From: Plutella xylostella
Taxonomy: Eukaryota; Arthropoda; Insecta; Lepidoptera; Plutellidae
Reading direction: 5' to 3'
NCBI RefSeq assembly: GCF_932276165.1
Contig: NC_063993.1
Span: forward strand, 4,040,001 to 4,104,000
DNA length: 64,000 nucleotides
Position numbers and translations under genes: made by a program. Positions 63,751 through 64,000 of this stretch are shown in pieces (the stretch's first letter is position 1; the number at the start of each line of letters is the position of its first letter). The notes beneath the pieces were generated by a model. It was given only the letters and a program-made list of their open reading frames with translations, was not told the origin of the DNA and did not search any database.

Positions 63751-64000
63751 TGTAATAATTATATTGGTCGTTAACTTTCGATTTTTTGATCATACAATAT
63801 CGTGATTTTCGGGATGTAGGAGAAAAATACCAAAATTTGTACATTTACTACATACTTAATAAGATAACATTAGGAGAAACAAGATTATACATAGGTATAG
63901 ACGAACATAAATTTGAGCAAACGAAACTTAGGTGTTTAAAGATTGTGCCTAAAGAGTTTTAGACGAAACGAGCCTTATGCCACATAAGTCTTGGCAAAGT

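Larger units (their letters stand above)
62071..64000. other. Upstream rdgC intron / flank
   Basis: Contains a MITE (62139-62318), a degenerate GGCATAA/GCCTAA repeat (63356-63535) and a MITE fragment (63600-63750). No first exon or promoter could be called. They may lie beyond the window. Confidence 0.45.

Overview
This is AT-rich nuclear DNA from a moth or butterfly. The evidence is the interspersed lepidopteran repeats (tRNA-derived SINEs, RTE-like and jockey-like non-LTR elements, a mariner remnant, many short inverted-repeat elements), GT/AG introns, and an insect rdgC orthologue. Two protein-coding genes are supported. They face each other and are separated by about 4.4 kb of AT-rich DNA with one SINE.

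Gene 1 (+ strand, 3640-14942) encodes a secreted or single-pass membrane protein made of repeated immunoglobulin-like domains. It has a signal-peptide exon, a tandem array of phase 1-1 Ig exons (exons 2, 3 and 4 recur at exactly 458 bp), further Ig exons, and a last exon with a transmembrane helix and a short tail. Exon 2 is broken by a 4-nt insertion but can be skipped in frame. The intron after exon 9 holds a 5.5 kb jockey-type retrotransposon in antisense orientation (8171-13674), flanked by an 11-bp target duplication. The second half of one Ig domain appears to be missing there, and the flanking exon phases do not match.

Gene 2 (- strand, 61929 down to 19550) is rdgC/PPEF, the EF-hand serine/threonine phosphatase that dephosphorylates rhodopsin in fly photoreceptors. 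Fourteen coding exons, including a 37-nt microexon, join in phase to 2103 nt (700 residues plus stop). They encode a cysteine-bearing N-terminus, an IQ motif, the complete PPP catalytic core and EF-hands. The annotated stop is TGA followed by C. The same frame then stays open for 70 more protein-like codons to a TAA at 19337. This candidate stop-codon readthrough is the most interesting observation in the window.

The remainder is intron and intergenic DNA filled with non-autonomous elements. One short inverted-repeat family has about a dozen copies, eight of them between 37 and 50 kb inside rdgC introns. Other elements have clear terminal inverted repeats. A family of 21-bp periodic repeats (core CACGGCAATGAAA) sits at 57.7-60.3 kb. 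The two genes share no evident pathway. Exon boundaries were worked out by hand from splice consensus and reading phase, so they should be exact where phase closes and approximate where stated.
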